From assembly GCF_003268675.1 (NCBI RefSeq), contig NZ_CP029378.1, positions 7,564,001-7,628,000 of the forward strand: a stretch of 64,000 bases of DNA, written 5' to 3'. Under the pieces are notes generated by a model that did no database searches, was not told the origin of the DNA, and saw only the letters and a list, made by a program, of their open reading frames with translations. Below, in pieces: positions 33,552 through 43,062 of the stretch. The stretch is from Streptomyces bacillaris. Lineage in GTDB: Bacteria > Actinomycetota > Actinomycetes > Streptomycetales > Streptomycetaceae. A program made the translations under genes and the position numbers. Numbering within the stretch: the first letter of the stretch is position 1; each line of letters opens with the position of its first letter.

Positions 33552-34115
33552 ATGGATTCCCTCGCCCTGGAGACGGTCACCGCACCGGAACCGGTCACCG
33601 TCGAACGCTCCACCGTGACCCTCCGCATCAACGGGGAGGAGACCGAGCTGACGCTCGACCACCGCACCACGGTCCTGGACCTGTTGCGCGAACGGCTCGG
33701 CCTGACCGGCGCCAAGAAGGGCTGCGACCACGGCCAGTGCGGCGCCTGCACCGTCCTCGTCGACGGCCGCCGCACCAACAGCTGCCTGCTGCTCGCCGTC
33801 GCCCAGGACGGCGCGGAGATCACCACGGTGGAGGGTCTGGCCGACGGCGACACCCTCCACCCGCTGCAACAGGCCTTCGTGGAACGCGACGCCCTCCAGT
33901 GCGGCTACTGCACCCCCGGGCAGCTCTGTTCGGCCGTCGGGATGCTCGCGGAGGCCGCCGACGGCCACCCGTCCCACGCCACCCCTCCGGACGCCCTGAC
34001 CACGGAACCCGCCACCCTCACCCCGGACGAGATCCGCGAGCGGATGAGCGGCAACCTCTGCCGGTGCGGCGCCTACCCCCGGATCGTCGAAGCCATCGAG
34101 GACGTGACACCGTGA
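33552..34115 (+). CDS. Molybdenum hydroxylase, 2Fe-2S subunit
   Basis: Electron-transfer subunit of an aldehyde oxidase/xanthine dehydrogenase-type enzyme (PaoA/YagT, CoxS). The 187 residues contain a ferredoxin-like N-terminal cluster CDHGQCGACTVLVDGRRTNSC and a helical C-terminal cluster CGYCTPGQLCSA plus GNLCRCGAYPRI, so all eight Cys ligands are present. An insert of about 20 residues (DGHPSHATPPDALTTEPATL) separates the C-terminal cluster halves. The stop overlaps the next start as GTGA. It is the first gene of a three-subunit operon. Confidence 0.94.
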   Translation: MDSLALETVTAPEPVTVERSTVTLRINGEETELTLDHRTTVLDLLRERLGLTGAKKGCDHGQCGACTVLVDGRRTNSCLLLAVAQDGAEITTVEGLADGDTLHPLQQAFVERDALQCGYCTPGQLCSAVGMLAEAADGHPSHATPPDALTTEPATLTPDEIRERMSGNLCRCGAYPRIVEAIEDVTP

Positions 34116-35122
34116 AGCCCTTCGGCTACCAGCGACCCACCACCACCGCCGAGGCCGTACGGCTCTGCGCGGAAGGATCGGGAGCCCGCTTCCTGGGCGG
34201 CGGCACCAACCTCGTCGACCTCATGAAGCTCGGCGTCGAGGAGCCCGGCCTCCTCATCGACGTCACCAGGCTCCCCCTGGACCGGGTGACCGCCACCCCC
34301 GACGGCGGCCTGCGCATCGGCGCCACCGTGCGCAACAGCGACCTCGCCGCCCACCCCGACGTACGCCGCGCCTACCCCGCCCTCGCCCAGGCCCTGCTCG
34401 CCGGGGCGTCGGGGCAGCTCCGCAACGCCGCCACCACCGGCGGCAACCTCCTCCAGCGCACCCGCTGCAGCTACTTCCAGGACGTCTCCAAGCCCTGCAA
34501 CAAGCGGCTCCCGGGCTCCGGCTGCCCCGCCCGCGAGGGCCACCACCGCGACCTCGCGATCCTCGGCCACTCCACCGAGTGCGTGGCCACCAACCCCTCC
34601 GACATGGCCGTCGCCCTCGCCGCACTCGACGCGACCGTGCTGCTGCTCGGCCCCGAGGGCGAACGGACCGTCCCCGTCGCCGAGTTCCACCGGCTGCCCG
34701 GCGAGAACCCCGACCAGGACACCGTCATCCGGCCCGGCGAACTCATCACCGAGGTGGTGCTCCCGCCGCCCGCCCCCGGCACGGTCTCCCGCTACCGCAA
34801 GGCCCGCGACCGGGCCTCGTACGCCTTCGCCCTGGTCTCCGTCGCCGCCACCCTCCAGGTCGACGACGGCCGCGTCGACCGGGCCACGCTCGCCTTCGGC
34901 GGAGTCGCCCACCGGCCCTGGCGCGCCCACCGGGCGGAGGCCGAACTGCGCGGCGCCCCCGCCACGCCCGCCGCCTTCCAGCACGCCCTGATCGCCGAAC
35001 TCGCCGAGGCCCGGCCCCTGCGCGACAACGCCTTCAAGGTGGACCTGGTCCGCCGCGTGGCCCTCGACGTCCTCGGCGAACTCACCAGGCCACAGGGCCC
35101 CGAGCCCGGCCCGACCGTCTGA
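34112..35122 (+). CDS. Molybdenum hydroxylase, FAD-binding subunit
   Basis: FAD-carrying middle subunit (PaoB/YagS, CoxM), 336 residues. The flavin motif FLGGGTNLVDLMKLGV (about 27-42), the ATTGGNLLQRTRCSYF segment, and a Cys-containing stretch CNKRLPGSGCPAREGHHR match the PaoB group, whose FAD subunit can hold an extra 4Fe-4S cluster. The GTG at 34112 overlaps the small-subunit stop. It is co-translated with the electron-transfer subunit and followed after 39 bases by the catalytic subunit. Confidence 0.93.
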   Translation: MKPFGYQRPTTTAEAVRLCAEGSGARFLGGGTNLVDLMKLGVEEPGLLIDVTRLPLDRVTATPDGGLRIGATVRNSDLAAHPDVRRAYPALAQALLAGASGQLRNAATTGGNLLQRTRCSYFQDVSKPCNKRLPGSGCPAREGHHRDLAILGHSTECVATNPSDMAVALAALDATVLLLGPEGERTVPVAEFHRLPGENPDQDTVIRPGELITEVVLPPPAPGTVSRYRKARDRASYAFALVSVAATLQVDDGRVDRATLAFGGVAHRPWRAHRAEAELRGAPATPAAFQHALIAELAEARPLRDNAFKVDLVRRVALDVLGELTRPQGPEPGPTV

Positions 35123-35161
35123 CCCACCCCCTTCGCCCCACCGACCGGAGGCCCCACCGCC

Positions 35162-37258
35162 ATGCCCCTCGACCCGCAGCCCACCGGTGCGCCCGTCGTC
35201 CGCAGGGAGGCCCGGGACAAGGTCACCGGCGCCGCCCGGTACGCCGCCGAGCACACCCCGCCCGGCACCCTGTACGCCTGGCCGGTCCCCGCCACCATCG
35301 CGGCCGGCCGGGTCACCGCCGTACGGGCCGTCGACGCGCTCGCCGTCCCCGGCGTCCACACCGTCCTCACCCACGACAACGCGCCCCGGCTCGCGGAACC
35401 CGACGACCCCATCCTCGCCGTCCTCCAGAGCGACCGGGTCCCGCACCACGGCTGGACCGTCGCCCTGGTCGTCGCGGACTCCCCGGAGGCCGCCCGCACG
35501 GGCGCCGGCCGGCTGCTGGTCGAGTACGAGAGCACCGAGCACGACGTGATCCTCACCGAGGACCATCCGGGCCTCTACACCCCGGAGGAGGCCAACGGCG
35601 GCTTCCCCGCCGTCCGTAAGCGCGGCGACTTCGAGTGGTCCTTCTCCGCCGCCCCCGTCCAGGTCGACGCCACCTACCGCATGGTCCCGCTCCACAACCA
35701 CCCCATGGAGCCGCACGCCGCCACCGCCTGGTGGGAGGACGGGCACCTCACCGTCCACGACTCCAGCCAGGGCTCCAACGCCGTACGCAAGAGCCTCGCC
35801 CAGGTCTTCGGCCTCCACCCCGACCGCATCACCGTCCACTCCGAGCACGTCGGCGGCGGCTTCGGCTCCAAGGGCACCACCCGCCCCCAGCCGGTCCTGG
35901 CCGCCATGGCCGCCCGCCACACCGGCCACCCGGTGAAGACGGTCTTCCCGCGTGCCCAGCTCGCGGAGGTCGTCGGCCACCGCGCTCCGACGATCCAGCG
36001 GGTGCGCCTCGGCGCCGACCTCGACGGCACCCTGCACGCCGTCTCCCAGGAGATCGTCACCCAGACCTCCACCCTCAAGGAGTTCGTCGAGCAGGCCGCC
36101 GTCCCCGCCCGCGTGATGTACGGATCGCCGGACAGCACCACTGTCCACCGGGTGGTGGCCCTGGACGTCCCCAGCCCCTCCTGGATGCGCGCGCCGGGCG
36201 AGGCCTCGGGCATGTACGCGCTGGAGTCGGCCATGGACGAACTCGCCTCCGCGGTCGGCATGGACCCGGTCGAGCTGCGGCTGCTCAACGACCCGGCCGC
36301 CGAACCCGACAGCGGGCGCCCCTTCAGCAGCCGGGGCCTGGCCGCCTGTCTGCGCGAGGGCGCCGACCGGTTCGGCTGGCAGGGGCGCGACCCCCGCCCC
36401 GCCGCCCGCCAGGAGGGCCGCTGGCTCCTCGGTACGGGCGTGGCCTCCGCGACGTACCCCGTCCTCGTCTCCCGGTCCGCCGCACGCGCCCACGCGGCGG
36501 CCGACGGAACCTTCCGGATCGAGGTCAACGCCACCGACATCGGTACCGGCGCCCGGACCGTCCTCGCCCAGATCGCCGCCTCGGCGCTCGGCGTGGACGT
36601 GGAGAGCGTCGAGGTGGCCATCGGCTCCACCGACCTGCCCACCGCCCCGCTCGCCGGCGGCTCCTCCGGCACCGCCTCCTGGGGGTGGGCGGTCCACAAG
36701 GCGGCGTCCGGTCTGGCCGACCGCCTCGCCGGACACCGGGGGCCGCTGCCCGCCGAGGGGCTCACCACCACCGCCGACACCGAGGAGGAGACCGCCGCCG
36801 ACTCCCCGTACGCCCGACACGCCTTCGGCGCCCACTTCGCCGAGACGGCCGTCGACTCCGTCACCGGCGAGATCCGGGTGCGCCGGCTCCTCGGGGTGTA
36901 CGCGGCCGGGAAGATCCTCAACGCCCGTACCGCCCGCTCCCAGTTCGTCGGCGGCATGGTCATGGGCCTGGGCATGGCGCTCACCGAGGGGTCCGCCATC
37001 GACCCGGTCTTCGGGGACTTCACCGCGAAGGACCTCGCCTCCTACCACGTGCCGGTCAACGCCGACGCGCTCGACATCCAGGCCCACTGGATCGACGAGG
37101 ACGACCACCACCTCAACCCGATGGGCTCCAAGGGCATCGGGGAGATCGGCATCGTCGGCACGGCCGCCGCCATCGGCAACGCGGTCCGCCATGCCACCGG
37201 GGCCCGGATCCGCGAACTGCCCCTGACCCCCGACCGACTGCTGCCGTACCTCCTCTGA
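35162..37258 (+). CDS. Molybdenum hydroxylase, molybdopterin-cytosine-dinucleotide catalytic subunit
   Basis: Catalytic subunit (PaoC/YagR, CoxL type) of 698 residues. The order is an N-terminal substrate-channel domain (DKVTGAARYAAEH), SEHVGGGFGSKG, SWMRAPGEASGMYALESAMD, VNATDIGTGARTVLAQIAA, and the C-terminal GSKGIGEIGIVG containing the catalytic Glu. It has 2Fe-2S and FAD partners immediately upstream. The residue set suits an aromatic or aliphatic aldehyde oxidoreductase of the PaoABC kind better than a purine dehydrogenase. The true substrate is open. No maturation gene (XdhC) is visible nearby. Confidence 0.93.
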   Translation: MPLDPQPTGAPVVRREARDKVTGAARYAAEHTPPGTLYAWPVPATIAAGRVTAVRAVDALAVPGVHTVLTHDNAPRLAEPDDPILAVLQSDRVPHHGWTVALVVADSPEAARTGAGRLLVEYESTEHDVILTEDHPGLYTPEEANGGFPAVRKRGDFEWSFSAAPVQVDATYRMVPLHNHPMEPHAATAWWEDGHLTVHDSSQGSNAVRKSLAQVFGLHPDRITVHSEHVGGGFGSKGTTRPQPVLAAMAARHTGHPVKTVFPRAQLAEVVGHRAPTIQRVRLGADLDGTLHAVSQEIVTQTSTLKEFVEQAAVPARVMYGSPDSTTVHRVVALDVPSPSWMRAPGEASGMYALESAMDELASAVGMDPVELRLLNDPAAEPDSGRPFSSRGLAACLREGADRFGWQGRDPRPAARQEGRWLLGTGVASATYPVLVSRSAARAHAAADGTFRIEVNATDIGTGARTVLAQIAASALGVDVESVEVAIGSTDLPTAPLAGGSSGTASWGWAVHKAASGLADRLAGHRGPLPAEGLTTTADTEEETAADSPYARHAFGAHFAETAVDSVTGEIRVRRLLGVYAAGKILNARTARSQFVGGMVMGLGMALTEGSAIDPVFGDFTAKDLASYHVPVNADALDIQAHWIDEDDHHLNPMGSKGIGEIGIVGTAAAIGNAVRHATGARIRELPLTPDRLLPYLL

Positions 37259-37333
37259 ACCTCCTCGTGACGAGCCCCGCCGAACGGCCCTCACCAGCGG
37301 CGACAGCTCATCTGTTGCGGGGACGGCTCACCC

Positions 37334-37355
37334 GGGTCACCCTGTTGAGTGACCC
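37334..37355. promoter_or_regulatory. Inverted repeat upstream of anti-sigma-like gene
   Basis: GGGTCAC-N8-GTGACCC forms perfect 7-base arms in the 185-base gap between the molybdenum hydroxylase operon and the ATPase gene. It could be an operator for the downstream gene or a weak terminator. No regulator is linked to it. Confidence 0.4.
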
Positions 37356-37443
37356 AGAAGTGATCAGTGCTCACGCTTCGTGTTCGGGGGTCGTTGGTAC
37401 GACGGGGTGAAGCAGATGGGCCTCGTGGTGAGGAGCCTCGACG

Positions 37444-37914
37444 ATGACCGTTCCACCCGACCGGCACTACGCGGTCGAACTGCGGGTGTCCGCAGAGCGC
37501 GTTTCCCAGGTGCGGCGCATCGTCGCCGCCCACCTGCGTCACTGGAGTCTCGAACTCCAGGTCCGGCCGGTCTGCCGGGCCCTGGACGAACTCCTGACCA
37601 ATGTCCACCGGCACGTCGGTGACGAGAACACCTGTGTCGTCGAACTCCGCTGGACCGGACGGCACGTCACCGTCTCGGTCGCGGACAACAGCCCCCGGAT
37701 GCCCCGGCTGCTGGCGGCCGGCGGCGGGCTCAGCCGGGTGATGGCCCTCAGCGACAGCTGGGGCACCTGCCGGACCACGGACGGCAAGGTCGTCTGGTTC
37801 ACCCGCTACGCCCAGGCGCCGCAGACCGCGGGCCTGCTCCCGTACCCGCCGCTGCCGGGCGTGCGCGAGTCCCGCCGCGCCCCGCTCACGGCGCTCGCGC
37901 AGACGCTCGTATAG
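37444..37914 (+). CDS. RsbW-like ATP-binding regulator (HATPase_c)
   Basis: 156-residue GHKL-fold protein of the anti-sigma/serine-kinase type common in Streptomyces. The N-box is LDELLTNVHRHVGD, the G1-type motif VADNSPRMPRL, and the G2 loop GGGLSRVMALSDSWG. There is no sensor or receiver domain, so it probably acts on a partner sigma factor or anti-anti-sigma protein. No cognate partner is adjacent. The ATG at 37444 is used. The C-terminus is a Pro-rich tail. Confidence 0.82.
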   Translation: MTVPPDRHYAVELRVSAERVSQVRRIVAAHLRHWSLELQVRPVCRALDELLTNVHRHVGDENTCVVELRWTGRHVTVSVADNSPRMPRLLAAGGGLSRVMALSDSWGTCRTTDGKVVWFTRYAQAPQTAGLLPYPPLPGVRESRRAPLTALAQTLV

Positions 37915-37926
37915 CCACAGCACCCC

Positions 37927-37981
37927 ACCCGGCCGACGCGGAACGTGCCTCACCGGCACGCATGATCCGCGTCGGCCGGGT
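37927..37981. terminator. Nested hairpin terminator
   Basis: Perfect 15-base outer arms (37927-37941 and 37967-37981) enclose a second 6-base stem (37944-37949 with 37955-37960). It directly follows the RsbW-like gene stop. Confidence 0.65.
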
Positions 37982-38060
37982 ACGTGCGGGGGAGAGGCCA
38001 CGTTGCGCCCGACCACACGACGCGGCACCGTCGAAGTACCGATGCAAGGAGGCCACTGCC

Positions 38061-39473
38061 ATGCCCATCGCGACGGTCAACCCCGCGACCGGCGAACTGA
38101 TCAGGTCCTACGACGCCCTGGGCGAGGAGGAGACCGAGCGCAGGATCACCGCCGCCCACACCACCTTCCAGCAGTACCGCACCACCCCCTTCGAGCAGCG
38201 CGCCGCCTGGCTGAACCGGGCCGCCGACCTGCTGGAGACGGACCGCGACACCATCGCCCGGACGATGACGCTCGAAATGGGCAAGCCGGTCACGGCGGCC
38301 CGCGCCGAGGCGGCCAAGTGCGCCAAGGCCATGCGCTGGTACGCGGCCAACGCCGAGCGCCTGCTCGCGGACGAGCACCCCGAACCCGCCGATGTCACGG
38401 ACTCCGGCGCCTCCCGCGCCCTGGTCCGCTACCGGCCGCTCGGCGTCGTCCTCGCCGTCATGCCGTGGAACTTCCCGCTCTGGCAGGTCGTGCGCTTCGC
38501 TGCCCCCGCCCTGATGGCGGGCAACACCGGCCTCCTCAAGCACGCCTCGAACGTCCCGCAGACCGCGCTCTACCTGGAGGACCTGTTCCACCGGGCCGGA
38601 TTCCCGGCGGGCTGCTTCCGTACGCTGCTGATCGGCTCGGGCGCCGTCGAGGCCGTCCTGCGCGACCCCCGGGTCGCGGCGGCCACCCTCACCGGCAGCG
38701 AACCGGCGGGCCGCGCCGTCGCCGCCATTGCCGGGGACGAGATCAAGAAGACCGTGCTGGAGCTGGGCGGCAGCGACCCGTATATCGTGCTGCCCTCGGC
38801 CGACGTCGAGAAGGCCGCCGCCACCGCCGTCACCGCCCGCGTCCAGAACAACGGCCAGTCCTGCATCGCCGCCAAGCGGTTCATCGTCCACGCCGACGTG
38901 TACGACACGTTCGCCGAGCACTTCACCGCCGGGATGCGGGCCCTCACCGTGGGCGATCCGCTGGAGGAGACCACCGACATCGGGCCGCTCTCCAGCGAAC
39001 AGGGCCGCACCGACCTGGAGGAACTGGTCGACGACGCCGTGGAGCGCGGCGCCACCGTCCTGTGCGGCGGCGGCCGGCCCGACAAGCTCGACGGCGGCCT
39101 GGAGAACGGATGGTTCTACAACCCCACCGTGCTCGCCGGGATCACCCCCGCCATGCGCATCCACCAGGAGGAGACCTTCGGCCCGGTCGCCACTCTCTAC
39201 CGGGTCGCGGACCTCGACGAAGCCGTCCACCTGGCCAACGACACCCCGTTCGGGCTCAGTTCCAACGTCTGGACCCGGGACGCGGGGGAGCAGGAGCGGT
39301 GCGCCCGCGATCTGGAGGCGGGCGGGGTCTTCTTCAACGGAATGACCGCCTCGCACCCGGCCCTGCCCTTCGGCGGGATCAAACGCTCCGGTTACGGGCG
39401 GGAGCTGGCCGGGCACGGCATCCGCGAGTTCTGCAACGCGACCACGCTCTGGTACGGCCCCGAGAACTCCTGA
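38061..39473 (+). CDS. gabD: NAD(P)-dependent succinate-semialdehyde dehydrogenase
   Basis: Aldehyde dehydrogenase of 470 residues that oxidises succinate semialdehyde to succinate. The GVVLAVMPWNFPLWQ cofactor segment, LTGSEPAGRAVA (Gly-rich loop), VLELGGSDPYIVLP (catalytic Glu) and NNGQSCIAAKRF (catalytic Cys) are intact. The MPWNFP and TLEMGKP motifs are those of the short GabD/SSADH2-type enzymes. The ATG at 38061 follows AAGGAGG. It stands upstream of phosphoketolase on the same strand but is separated from it by a hairpin. Confidence 0.9.
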   Translation: MPIATVNPATGELIRSYDALGEEETERRITAAHTTFQQYRTTPFEQRAAWLNRAADLLETDRDTIARTMTLEMGKPVTAARAEAAKCAKAMRWYAANAERLLADEHPEPADVTDSGASRALVRYRPLGVVLAVMPWNFPLWQVVRFAAPALMAGNTGLLKHASNVPQTALYLEDLFHRAGFPAGCFRTLLIGSGAVEAVLRDPRVAAATLTGSEPAGRAVAAIAGDEIKKTVLELGGSDPYIVLPSADVEKAAATAVTARVQNNGQSCIAAKRFIVHADVYDTFAEHFTAGMRALTVGDPLEETTDIGPLSSEQGRTDLEELVDDAVERGATVLCGGGRPDKLDGGLENGWFYNPTVLAGITPAMRIHQEETFGPVATLYRVADLDEAVHLANDTPFGLSSNVWTRDAGEQERCARDLEAGGVFFNGMTASHPALPFGGIKRSGYGRELAGHGIREFCNATTLWYGPENS

Positions 39474-39502
39474 CCCGGGGTTTCGCGACCTCAAGCCCCG
39501 GG
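39474..39502 (+). terminator. Probable hairpin after gabD
   Basis: CCCGGGG (39474-39480) and CCCCGGG (39496-39502) are perfect 7-base arms with a 15-base loop, starting directly after the gabD stop. Confidence 0.4.
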
Positions 39503-39573
39503 CCCCCAGCCCCGGCCTTCCCGGGGCAGCCCCGCCCACCCGTGCGCCGTCACCCGACGAGGAGACCTGCTCC

Positions 39574-41973
39574 GTGAGCGACCCCCGCGATGCGAGCGAC
39601 ACCCACAACACCACACCCACCCTCTCCGGCGAGGAACTGGCCGCGCTCGACGCGCACTGGCGCGCGGCCAACTACCTCGCCGTCGGCCAGATCTATCTGA
39701 TGGCCAACCCCCTGCTGACCCGGCCGCTGACCCCCGAGGACATCAAGCCGAGGCTGCTCGGCCACTGGGGCACCTCACCGGGGCTCAACCTCGTCCACAC
39801 CCACCTCAACCGCATCGTCAAGGACCGGGGCATCGACGCGCTCTGCGTCTGGGGCCCCGGCCACGGTGGCCCGGCCGTCCTCGCCAACGCCTGGCTGGAG
39901 GGCAGCTACTCCGAGACGTACCCCGACGTCCCCCGCACCGCCGAGGGCATGGGCGTCCTCTTCAAACAGTTCTCCTTCCCCGGCGGGGTGCCCAGCCATG
40001 TCGCCCCGGAGACCCCCGGCTCCATCCACGAGGGCGGCGAACTCGGCTACGCCCTCGCCCACGCCTACGGCGCCGCCTTCGACCACCCGAACCTGCTGGT
40101 CACCTGCGTGATCGGGGACGGCGAGGCGGAGACAGGACCGCTCGCCGCCTCCTGGCACGCGAACAAGTTCCTCGACCCGGTCCACGACGGGGCCGTCCTG
40201 CCGGTCCTCCACCTCAACGGCTACAAGATCGCCAACCCCACCGTCCTGGCCCGCCTCCCCGAGGACGAACTCGACGCCCTCCTGCGCGGCTACGGCCATG
40301 ACCCGCTGTACGTCACCGGCGACGACCCGGCCACCGTCCACCGGGCGATGGCCGCCGCCATGGACACCGCCGCCGACCGGATCGCCGCCCACCAGCGCGC
40401 GGCCCGCGAGGACGGGGCCACCGAGCGCCCCCGCTGGCCCATGATCGTCCTGCGCACCCCCAAGGGCTGGACCGGCCCCGAGGAGGTCGACGGCCTCCCC
40501 GTCGAGAACACCTGGCGCTCCCACCAGGTCCCGCTCCCCGGGGTCCGGGAGAACCCGGCCCATCTGCGGCAGCTGGAGGCCTGGCTGCGCTCCTACCGCC
40601 CCGGGGAACTCTTCGACGCCGACGGCCGCCCCACCGCACAGGTCCTCGCCTGCGTCCCCGAGGGCACGGCCCGCCTCGGCTCGACCCCGTACGCCAACGG
40701 CGGTCTGCTCCTGCGCGCGCTGCCGATCCCGGCCCTGGAGGACCACGCCGTACGCCTCGACAAGCCGGGCTCGGCCACCCACTCGCCGACGCAGGTGCTC
40801 GGCGGACTCCTCGCGGACGTCATGGCCGCGACGGCCGAACGCCGGGACTTCCGGGTGGTCGGCCCCGACGAGACCGCCTCCAACCGGCTCCAGGACCTCT
40901 ACCGGGCGACCGGCAAGGCCTGGCAGGCGGAGACCCTGCCCACCGACGAACACCTCGCCCGCGACGGCCGGGTGGTGGAGGTGCTCTCCGAACACCTCTG
41001 CCAGGGCTGGCTGGAGGGATATCTCCTGACCGGACGGCACGGGCTCTTCTCCAGTTACGAGGCGTTCGCCCACATCGTCGACTCGATGGTCAACCAGCAC
41101 ATCAAATGGCTGCGCACCGCCCGCCGGCTGCCCTGGCGGCGTCCCATCGCCTCGCTCAACTACCTGCTCACCTCGCACGTCTGGCGTCAGGACCACAACG
41201 GCTTCTCGCACCAGGACCCCGGCTTCGTCGACCACGTCCTCAACAAGAGCCCCGAGGTCGTCCGGGTCTATCTGCCGCCGGACGCCAACACCCTGCTCTC
41301 CGTGGCCGACCACGCCCTGCGCAGCCGGGACTACGTCAACGTGATCGTGGCGGGCAAACAGCCGACCTTCGACTGGCTCACGATGGAGGAGGCCCGCGCC
41401 CACTGCGCGCGCGGGGCCGGGGTGTGGGAGTGGGCCGGGACCGAGGACGGCGGCCGCGAGCCGGACGTGGTGCTCGGCTGCGCCGGGGACGTGCCCACCC
41501 AGGAGGTGCTGGCCGCCGCCGATCTGCTCCGGCGCCACCTGCCGGAGCTGGCCGTCCGGGTGGTCAACGTCGTCGACATCGCCCGCATGATGCCCAACGA
41601 GGAGCACCCGCACGGAATGACGGACGCCGAGTACGACGCCCTGTTCACCCGGGACCGGCCGGTGATCTTCGCGTACCACGGCTACCCGTGGCTGATCCAC
41701 CGGCTCGCCTACCGCCGGACGGGCCACGCCCACCTGCATGTGCGCGGCTACAAGGAGGAGGGCACCACGACCACACCCTTCGACATGGTGGTCCGCAACG
41801 ACCTGGACCGCTACCGGCTGGTCATGGACGTCATCGACCGGGTGCCGGGGCTCGGCGTCCGCGCGGTCGCCGTACGCCAGGCGATGGCCGACACCCGCAC
41901 CCGCCACCACGCCTGGATCCGCGAGCACGGCGTCGATCTGCCGGAGGTCGCGGAGTGGAGCTGGGGCGGGTGA
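39574..41973 (+). CDS. xfp: Phosphoketolase (xylulose-5-P/fructose-6-P)
   Basis: Thiamine-diphosphate enzyme that splits xylulose 5-phosphate or fructose 6-phosphate to acetyl phosphate. The 799 residues equal the family norm. Blocks in order are HWGTSPGLNLVHTHLNR, GPGHGGPAVLANAWLEGSYS, GDGEAETGPLAASWHANKF (ThDP/Mg site), FSSYEAFAHIVDSMVNQH, HNGFSHQDPGFVDHV and VKVVNVVD-like RVVNVVDIARMM. The GTG at 39574 is used. No acetate kinase gene lies beside it, so the acetyl phosphate probably enters central metabolism through genes elsewhere. Confidence 0.96.
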   Translation: MSDPRDASDTHNTTPTLSGEELAALDAHWRAANYLAVGQIYLMANPLLTRPLTPEDIKPRLLGHWGTSPGLNLVHTHLNRIVKDRGIDALCVWGPGHGGPAVLANAWLEGSYSETYPDVPRTAEGMGVLFKQFSFPGGVPSHVAPETPGSIHEGGELGYALAHAYGAAFDHPNLLVTCVIGDGEAETGPLAASWHANKFLDPVHDGAVLPVLHLNGYKIANPTVLARLPEDELDALLRGYGHDPLYVTGDDPATVHRAMAAAMDTAADRIAAHQRAAREDGATERPRWPMIVLRTPKGWTGPEEVDGLPVENTWRSHQVPLPGVRENPAHLRQLEAWLRSYRPGELFDADGRPTAQVLACVPEGTARLGSTPYANGGLLLRALPIPALEDHAVRLDKPGSATHSPTQVLGGLLADVMAATAERRDFRVVGPDETASNRLQDLYRATGKAWQAETLPTDEHLARDGRVVEVLSEHLCQGWLEGYLLTGRHGLFSSYEAFAHIVDSMVNQHIKWLRTARRLPWRRPIASLNYLLTSHVWRQDHNGFSHQDPGFVDHVLNKSPEVVRVYLPPDANTLLSVADHALRSRDYVNVIVAGKQPTFDWLTMEEARAHCARGAGVWEWAGTEDGGREPDVVLGCAGDVPTQEVLAAADLLRRHLPELAVRVVNVVDIARMMPNEEHPHGMTDAEYDALFTRDRPVIFAYHGYPWLIHRLAYRRTGHAHLHVRGYKEEGTTTTPFDMVVRNDLDRYRLVMDVIDRVPGLGVRAVAVRQAMADTRTRHHAWIREHGVDLPEVAEWSWGG

Positions 41974-42050
41974 GGGCCGCGGGGCAGGCCGGGTGATCAT
42001 GGGTGGTGTCCGACCGCCCCGCCCGACCCGCCTCGTTGGAGAGAGCCTTC

Positions 42051-43010
42051 ATGAAGCTGCGCTGCGCCGTGATCGAGGACTTCCAGTCCGCCGCCACCAC
42101 CGTCGCCGACTGGTCGCCCGTCACCGCCGACGTGGACGTCGTCACCTTCACCGGACACCTGGGCTCGGTGGACGAAGTGGCCGCCGCCCTCGCGGAGTTC
42201 GACATCGTCGTCACCCTGCGCGAGCGGGTCCCGTTCCCGGCGGAGGCTTTCGCGCGGCTGCCCCGGCTCCGGCTGCTGATCGCCTCCGGCATGCGCAACT
42301 CCGTGATCGACTTCGCCGCCGCCGAGCGCCACGGCGTCACCGTCTGCGGAACGGCCAGCTCCTCCACCCCGCCGGTCGAACTCACCTGGGCCCTGCTCCT
42401 CGGCCTCGCCCGCTCGATCGTCCCCGAGGCGAACGGCCTGCGCGGGAACGGCCCCTGGCAGTCCACCCTCGGCGCCGACCTGCACGGCCGGACGCTCGGA
42501 CTGCTCGGCCTGGGCAAGATCGGCGGCCGGGTCGCGGAGGTGGGCCGGGCCTTCGGCATGGAGGTCGTCGCCTGGAGCCAGAACCTCACCGAGGAACGTA
42601 CGCGGGAGGTCGGGACCGCGCTCGCCGGGTCCAAGGAAGAGCTGCTGGAGAGCGCCGACTTCGTCTCCGTACATCTGGCGCTGAGCGAGCGCACCCGGGG
42701 CCTGATCGGCGCCGCCGAACTCGCCCGGATGCGCCCCACCGCCTATCTGGTCAACACCTCGCGGGCCGCCATCGTCGACCAGGACGCCCTGCTCGCGGCC
42801 CTGCGTGCCGGGACCATCGCCGGGGCCGGGATCGACGTGTTCGACGTCGAACCGCTCCCGTCCGGCCACCCGATGCGCACTGCCCCGCGCCTGCTGGCGA
42901 CCCCGCACCTGGGGTACGTCTCCCGCGCCAACTACGCGACGTACTACGGGCAGGCGGTCGAGAACATCCGGGCGTTCCTCGACGGGGAGCCGGTGCGGCG
43001 GATCGGCTGA
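42051..43010 (+). CDS. D-2-hydroxyacid dehydrogenase (SerA-like)
   Basis: NAD-dependent dehydrogenase of 319 residues in the D-isomer-specific 2-hydroxyacid family. The Rossmann loop is LGLLGLGKIGGRVAEVGRAF. Catalytic residues are visible: Arg in VNTSRAAIVDQDAL, Glu in DVFDVEPLPSGHP, and His in ATPHLGYVSRANY. The ATG at 42051 follows GGAGAGAG. An earlier GTG (42003) lacks one. It is too short for a true SerA with an ACT domain, so the substrate is probably another hydroxy or keto acid. Confidence 0.88.
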   Translation: MKLRCAVIEDFQSAATTVADWSPVTADVDVVTFTGHLGSVDEVAAALAEFDIVVTLRERVPFPAEAFARLPRLRLLIASGMRNSVIDFAAAERHGVTVCGTASSSTPPVELTWALLLGLARSIVPEANGLRGNGPWQSTLGADLHGRTLGLLGLGKIGGRVAEVGRAFGMEVVAWSQNLTEERTREVGTALAGSKEELLESADFVSVHLALSERTRGLIGAAELARMRPTAYLVNTSRAAIVDQDALLAALRAGTIAGAGIDVFDVEPLPSGHPMRTAPRLLATPHLGYVSRANYATYYGQAVENIRAFLDGEPVRRIG

Positions 43011-43046
43011 GGCCGCCCCCGTACGGTCGCGTACGGAGGCGGCCTC
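43009..43046. terminator. Strong bidirectional hairpin
   Basis: 17-base arms (43009-43025 and 43030-43046) pair at 16 positions round a GTCG loop. They begin inside the dehydrogenase stop codon and face the convergent baeRF gene. Confidence 0.85.
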
Positions 43047-43062
43047 GGCCGGTCGGCGGTCG

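Noticed and set aside
34073..37294. 1073-codon minus-strand frame across the molybdenum hydroxylase genes
   Set aside because: Shadow of the FAD and catalytic subunit genes. Its translation is Gly/Val-rich without motifs.
37960..37983. GCAT-N14-GGGTAC, a SigB-like promoter match before gabD
   Set aside because: It lies inside the right arm of the nested hairpin at 37927-37981, which explains the sequence better as a terminator.
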